A program made the position numbers and the translations under genes. Under the pieces are notes generated by a model. It was not told the DNA's origin, did not search any database, and saw only the letters and a list, made by a program, of their open reading frames with translations. A stretch of DNA of 5,199 nt from Anaerolineae bacterium (lineage in GTDB: Bacteria; Chloroflexota; Anaerolineae; UBA1429): the NCBI GenBank assembly GCA_016928125.1, contig JAFGLK010000021.1, positions 1 through 5,199 of the forward strand, read 5' to 3'. Below, piece after piece: positions 1 to 5,199 of this stretch; position 1 is the first letter of the stretch; the number at the start of each line of letters is the position of its first letter.

Positions 1-2062
1 CGCAAACCTGCACCTCAACATCGTCGACAAACATGGCGCTCGGGCCGCCCTCGCCATCGTTCTGGACGCCAAAGTGCAGATAGAGCGTCTCAGCCGCATA
101 GCCGAACACCTCGTGCTCACGCCATTGCCAGCTCGCCGCATCCTCCGCCGTCCAGAGGATGGTCTCGAGATACTCTCTGTTCTCGTCCAGCAGGAGCGCG
201 TACTGGCGCCCGTGCGCAGTGTCCTCAGAGACGGGATAATACCAGAAGCTGATGCGCACGGAGCTTGCCAATGCCGGCACTTGAAAGGGCTGGTTGGCCG
301 ATGAATAGCTCAGCGCGGACGGGTCTGAGACGATCCCCAAACGCATGCTCCGGCGACCCGAGTGGGCCATGGCCTCAGAATAGCCAGCAGGATAGGCCGT
401 ATCGGGGATATACCAGGCCTCATCCGTCTCAAAACCCCCGTTGCTCAGCGCGGGAAAGCAGATCGGAGTGGGGGTCGGCGACGGCGTGGGCGTGGGCGGG
501 CCAAGCGGCGTAGCTGTGGCGGTCGGCGTGAGGGTGATCGGTCGCGCCTTGACGCTCACAGGTGCAGCTCCGGACAGCGCCACCGTGCCCGCATTCGTGG
601 AGTCGGCGCGGATGTCGGAAGCATAGACACCCGGGCTGCCGGCCGCTCGAGCGCGGAAGCGCAGGCGCAGTTCACCCTCAGCCAGGGCCGGTGTCTTGTC
701 CAGGCCGAGCACGGCATCATATTGGAGGTGGCGCGCCCCACTGGGATAGAGCCAGTCCCACACCTCCCAGCCGCCATACGGGTCAACCAACTCGAAAGGG
801 CAAACCCCAAGGACCTCAGGCCATTGCGCCCAGTAGTCTCGTAGAGCGCGGGCGATATAGTCGGCCCGATTGCCCTCATCGATGGGGGCATAGCCTTGAA
901 AGCCGAAATTGTTCTGGCCCAGGGCATAGCCCGTCTCGGTGAGAAGGACCTGCACATCCTCACGGCCGTAGGCGGCCAGTCGGGTCAGCTCGAGCAGATA
1001 GCTATCGATGGTCAGTTCTGGGTAGAGCGGAGCGCTGACGTCGTGAATGTTGTACTCGGGTGGGTGATTGCCCGGATAGGGATGGGCCGCCCAGACGTCA
1101 AAAGCCTGCATGGCTCCGGGCACCTGGGCCATGGCATCGATGAACGCCAAGCGTTCATAGTTGCCGCCTGGGGAGAGCCCGCCGTTCAGCAGGCGGATGC
1201 GCGCATCCCCCAAAGCGCGGATGGCCTGGGCCACATCCACGAGGAAATGGGCATACTCGGTGGGGTTCGCCTCGCCGCCCCATTCGATATCCAGGTTGGG
1301 CTCGTTCCAGATCTCGACGTACAGGGGCCGGTTCTCACGGCGTGGCAGCCCGGCCACCACGCGGGCAAAGGCCTGCGCGATCCCTGTATAGTCGCCAGGG
1401 GCCGAGGCGGGCGGCTTGATCCAGTTGGGACCGCCGTATGGCCCGGCTAACCGCACCACGGGGATGAGATCGCGATCATAGCAGCCGTTCACGAAATCGA
1501 CCCAACACAGCTCCGGGCCCTGGGTCTCGATGGTGATCCGGTAGAGAAGCTGTTTGACATAGGCGTTTGGCCCCATGAGGCGCCGGACATGATCGAGCTG
1601 CCCGCCGATGTAGGCGCGCTCGCAGCGATCCTGCACAAAGGTGTGCATGCCCCACACCCCGCTGGCGCGCGCAGAGGGAGCGCTCAGGCCCGCCCAGCGC
1701 AAGGTGTTGCCGCTGATCTGCGGCTCGCTTCGGGCGATGACCACCCGGTTGGCCGCGATCTCGGTCGAGCCGGCCACATAGGCAAATCCAGGCGGCAACG
1801 TGTGCGCAAGGGTCACACCCTCAGCCCGAGTGGCTGCGCCGTTCTCCAGCGTGATGAGATAGCTTACCTCATCGCCAGTGTACACGCTCGCCGGAGTGAT
1901 GGCGGCCGAGATTCCAAGCACGAAGGCATCGGCCCGTGGCGCGAGGCGTGGCTTGACCAGGCGTGCGGCCAGCAGCCCGAGCGCAAGCAGCGCCGCAAGC
2001 GCTCCCAGCAGGATCGGATGGTTAGCGCCCGAGGATCCCTTGGATCGTGTGCCTCGTATCAT
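1..2062 (-). CDS. Secreted/membrane-anchored glycoside hydrolase-like protein with DUF11-like and C-terminal jelly-roll domains (3' end outside window)
   Basis: An uninterrupted frame of 687 codons runs from ATG (2062-2060) to the left edge. No other start codon lies between this ATG and the upstream in-frame TAG, so the start is well defined, although the ribosome site (GGCGAGGCG) is weak. Residues 1-16 are basic and ~17-36 form one hydrophobic segment, a signal peptide or membrane anchor. Residues ~54-130 resemble a DUF11 beta-sandwich (TGDEVSYLITLEN, then TLPPGFAYVAGS). Residues ~135-457 look like a clan-A-type TIM barrel: 'IWNEPN' gives the likely acid/base Glu254, 'LLTETGYA' the likely nucleophile Glu376, and 'WAAHPYP' a barrel-strand His327. 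Residues ~462-506 look like the end of a DUF11 fold. A Thr/Pro linker (~511-533) follows, then a jelly-roll-like domain from Cys535 to Cys687. The export signal and linker indicate an extracellular or surface location. The fold and catalytic Glu pair are fairly secure by motif; substrate and GH family cannot be told. A catalytically altered, binding-only protein is possible. Confidence 0.88.
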   Translation of the reverse strand, partial: MIRGTRSKGSSGANHPILLGALAALLALGLLAARLVKPRLAPRADAFVLGISAAITPASVYTGDEVSYLITLENGAATRAEGVTLAHTLPPGFAYVAGSTEIAANRVVIARSEPQISGNTLRWAGLSAPSARASGVWGMHTFVQDRCERAYIGGQLDHVRRLMGPNAYVKQLLYRITIETQGPELCWVDFVNGCYDRDLIPVVRLAGPYGGPNWIKPPASAPGDYTGIAQAFARVVAGLPRRENRPLYVEIWNEPNLDIEWGGEANPTEYAHFLVDVAQAIRALGDARIRLLNGGLSPGGNYERLAFIDAMAQVPGAMQAFDVWAAHPYPGNHPPEYNIHDVSAPLYPELTIDSYLLELTRLAAYGREDVQVLLTETGYALGQNNFGFQGYAPIDEGNRADYIARALRDYWAQWPEVLGVCPFELVDPYGGWEVWDWLYPSGARHLQYDAVLGLDKTPALAEGELRLRFRARAAGSPGVYASDIRADSTNAGTVALSGAAPVSVKARPITLTPTATATPLGPPTPTPSPTPTPICFPALSNGGFETDEAWYIPDTAYPAGYSEAMAHSGRRSMRLGIVSDPSALSYSSANQPFQVPALASSVRISFWYYPVSEDTAHGRQYALLLDENREYLETILWTAEDAASWQWREHEVFGYAAETLYLHFGVQNDGEGGPSAMFVDDVEVQVC
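464..532 (-). repeat. Low-complexity Thr/Pro-rich linker coding segment
   Basis: These codons encode residues 511-533 of the exported protein, almost entirely Thr and Pro with a few Ala, Ser, Gly and Leu (for example PTPTPSPTPTP). The DNA is correspondingly repetitive (ACG/CCC/CCG alternation). Such linkers commonly join catalytic and binding modules in secreted bacterial enzymes. Here the linker separates the DUF11-like/glycosidase part from the C-terminal Cys-bounded domain. Its repetitive DNA could vary in length between strains. Confidence 0.85.
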
Positions 2063-2097
2063 GGTCTGGAGCGCCTCGCCAGATTGGCTACGAAAGC

Positions 2098-2124
2098 AGC
2101 ATACCTATGCTCATAGGACGACAA
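2098..2124 (-). promoter_or_regulatory. Possible promoter of the glycoside hydrolase gene
   Basis: On the minus strand, TTGTCG (2124-2119) and TATGCT (2103-2098) each match the sigma70 hexamers at 4 of 6 positions, separated by a short 15-bp spacer. They lie about 35 bp upstream of the ATG, after the ppdK terminator, where an independent promoter would be expected. The match is weak and the spacing is suboptimal, so this is a tentative call. Confidence 0.25.
2104..2117. promoter_or_regulatory. 14-bp inverted repeat, possible operator
   Basis: CCTATG-CT-CATAGG is a perfect 6-bp inverted repeat around a 2-bp centre, 42 bp upstream of the glycoside hydrolase start codon. It falls exactly within the spacer of the tentative promoter, a typical repressor position. 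The 2-nt centre makes an RNA hairpin unlikely, so a DNA-binding site is the better reading. A palindrome of this length can also occur by chance. Confidence 0.35.
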
Positions 2125-2178
2125 AGGAGACGCGGAGTTGCGGCCACCCCGCCTGAATTGAGGATTCCGGGCGCCCTC

Positions 2179-2245
2179 GCCGAGCGGCAACCTGCCGAGC
2201 GGCAACCTGCCGAGCGGCAACCTGCCGAGCGGCAACCTGCCGAGC
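2179..2245. repeat. 15-bp tandem repeat array, just over 4 copies
   Basis: The unit CGAGCGGCAACCTGC occurs four times without mismatch (2181-2195, 2196-2210, 2211-2225, 2226-2240). A partial fifth copy CGAGC follows, and GC precedes the first. Each internal junction creates the dyad TGCCG-AG-CGGCA (2193-2204, 2208-2219, 2223-2234). The array lies between the ppdK terminator and the start of the next gene. The unit is a multiple of three, so it stays open in several frames and gives spurious pentapeptide ORFs, but I see no start, ribosome site or conserved protein that would make it coding. Confidence 0.95.
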
Positions 2246-2249
2246 CTCG

Positions 2250-2287
2250 AATAGAAAGCGAGCCGGGCATGCTTAACCCGACTCGCT
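2250..2287 (-). terminator. Rho-independent terminator of ppdK
   Basis: On the minus strand, AGCGAGTCGGG (2287-2277) pairs with CCCGGCTCGCT (2267-2257) through an 11-bp stem with one G-U pair and a 9-nt loop. It is followed by a T-rich run, TTTCTATT. The hairpin begins 24 bp past the ppdK stop codon. The T-rich side exists only in the minus direction, so it should end ppdK transcripts and separate them from the glycoside hydrolase gene. Confidence 0.85.
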
Positions 2288-2311
2288 CATCACACCGATC
2301 GATCTCAGCCG

Positions 2312-4981
<2,670 letters not shown>

Positions 4982-4989
4982 TCAGACGG

Positions 4990-4998
4990 TCCTCCCCT
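4990..4998 (-). promoter_or_regulatory. Shine-Dalgarno sequence of ppdK
   Basis: AGGGGAGGA on the minus strand lies 8 nt before the ATG at 4981. It is strongly complementary to the 16S rRNA 3' end and fixes this start codon. Its upstream edge touches the TTTTGACA box at 4998-5007, so a factor bound there could affect translation as well as transcription. Confidence 0.88.
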
Positions 4999-5008
4999 GT
5001 CAAAACCT
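4996..5008 (-). promoter_or_regulatory. TTTTGACA box in the ppdK leader
   Basis: On the minus strand the leader reads GGTTTTGACAGG (5007-4996), just before the Shine-Dalgarno sequence. The 10 bp GGTTTTGACA is an exact inverted copy of positions 5077-5086 upstream of the promoter, and TTTGACAGG is an exact inverted copy of 5088-5096. This may be the downstream half of a regulatory site pair. No regulator can be named. Confidence 0.4.
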
Positions 5009-5031
5009 CAAAATCTTGCCATATCTGCGCT

Positions 5032-5060
5032 ATTATACGGGCAGGCTATCGGTCTGGCAA
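5032..5060 (-). promoter_or_regulatory. Sigma70-type promoter of ppdK
   Basis: On the minus strand, TTGCCA (5060-5055, 5 of 6 matches to TTGACA) is followed after exactly 17 bp by a perfect TATAAT (5037-5032). A purine about 7 nt downstream (near 5026-5024) would be the start point, giving a leader of about 43-45 nt before the ATG. This is the best promoter match in the window and it is correctly placed for ppdK. Confidence 0.8.
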
Positions 5061-5076
5061 GTGTGCCGGCTCGTCG

Positions 5077-5096
5077 GGTTTTGACACTTTGACAGG
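5077..5096 (+). promoter_or_regulatory. Tandem TTTGACA boxes upstream of the ppdK promoter
   Basis: The plus strand has two adjacent 8-bp direct repeats, TTTTGACA (5079-5086) and CTTTGACA (5087-5094). Relative to the inferred ppdK start point they sit at about -51 to -70, a typical activator position. They are inverted relative to the box in the ppdK leader. TTGACA also resembles a -35 hexamer facing right, but no convincing -10 follows. Confidence 0.4.
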
Positions 5097-5199
5097 TGGC
5101 CGCACGCGCACACTCTATGGGCTCCTGCCTGACTCGCCCCCTTGACTGTCACAGCTGCCAGATGCGACCGCCTGGCCCACACGCCGCTCGGTGCCGAGC
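5097..5199. other. Right-edge stretch with no recognisable gene
   Basis: No reading frame here has a recognisable product on either strand. It could be intergenic or the last codons of an unseen neighbour: one minus-strand frame open at the edge ends at a TGA around 5151-5149. Two small dyads are visible, TGAC-T-GTCA (5143-5151) and GCTCGG-TG-CCGAGC (5186-5199), the latter cut by the window edge. Confidence 0.4.

Noticed and set aside
896..1450. A 184-codon plus-strand ORF in the left part
   Set aside because: It lies antisense to the glycosidase barrel, including the WNEPN motif region. There is no ribosome site or recognisable product.
2104..2117. The 14-bp palindrome as an RNA hairpin or terminator
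   Set aside because: A 2-nt centre cannot form a stable loop with these arms and no T-run follows.
4982..5031. Riboswitch in the ppdK leader
   Set aside because: The inferred leader is only about 45 nt and shows no structured aptamer-like pairing.
5081..5121. Rightward promoter starting from TTGACA
   Set aside because: Two perfect TTGACA hexamers occur, but no -10 better than 3 of 6 is found at 16-19 bp spacing and no plus-strand gene is visible downstream. They are better read as part of the repeated boxes.
5157..5176. Hairpin GCCAG / CTGGC as a terminator of an upstream gene
   Set aside because: The stem is only 5 bp with a 10-nt loop, and no T-run follows on either strand.

Overview
This GC-rich window carries two genes, both on the minus strand. 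Together they suggest a member of the Chloroflexota, of Anaerolineae/Caldilineae type. The clue is the style of the secreted protein: a DUF11-like beta domain, a Thr/Pro linker, and a C-terminal jelly-roll-like domain opening 'NGGFE' and closing 'VDDV' plus Cys. The assignment rests on recalled family style, not on a search.

Layout, in the direction of transcription (right to left). Positions 5199-4982 are the upstream region of ppdK. It has a near-consensus sigma70-type promoter (TTGCCA, 17 bp, TATAAT), a strong Shine-Dalgarno sequence, and TTTGACA-type boxes flanking the promoter in inverted orientation. Positions 4981-2312 are a complete ppdK gene (pyruvate phosphate dikinase, 889 aa) with all expected catalytic residues. 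A good intrinsic terminator follows at 2287-2250. The intergenic stretch 2311-2063 also holds a 15-bp tandem repeat (just over 4 copies, each with a short dyad) and a 14-bp inverted repeat that may lie inside a weak promoter for the next gene. Positions 2062-1 are the first 687 codons of a secreted or membrane-anchored glycoside-hydrolase-like protein that runs off the left edge. This gene is absent from a start-to-stop ORF listing because its stop lies outside the window.

The two genes look like separate transcription units. PPDK is a cytoplasmic enzyme of the pyruvate/PEP node. The other protein is an exported, probably carbohydrate-active, multidomain protein. Only a general link through carbohydrate use can be proposed.

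The observation most worth following up is the architecture of the exported protein. The DUF11-like domain seems to be split, with its first half at residues ~54-130 and its missing last strands at ~462-506. The whole TIM-barrel glycosidase domain (~135-457) appears to be nested between them. No CRISPR array, tRNA, rRNA, insertion sequence or defence-type system is visible.
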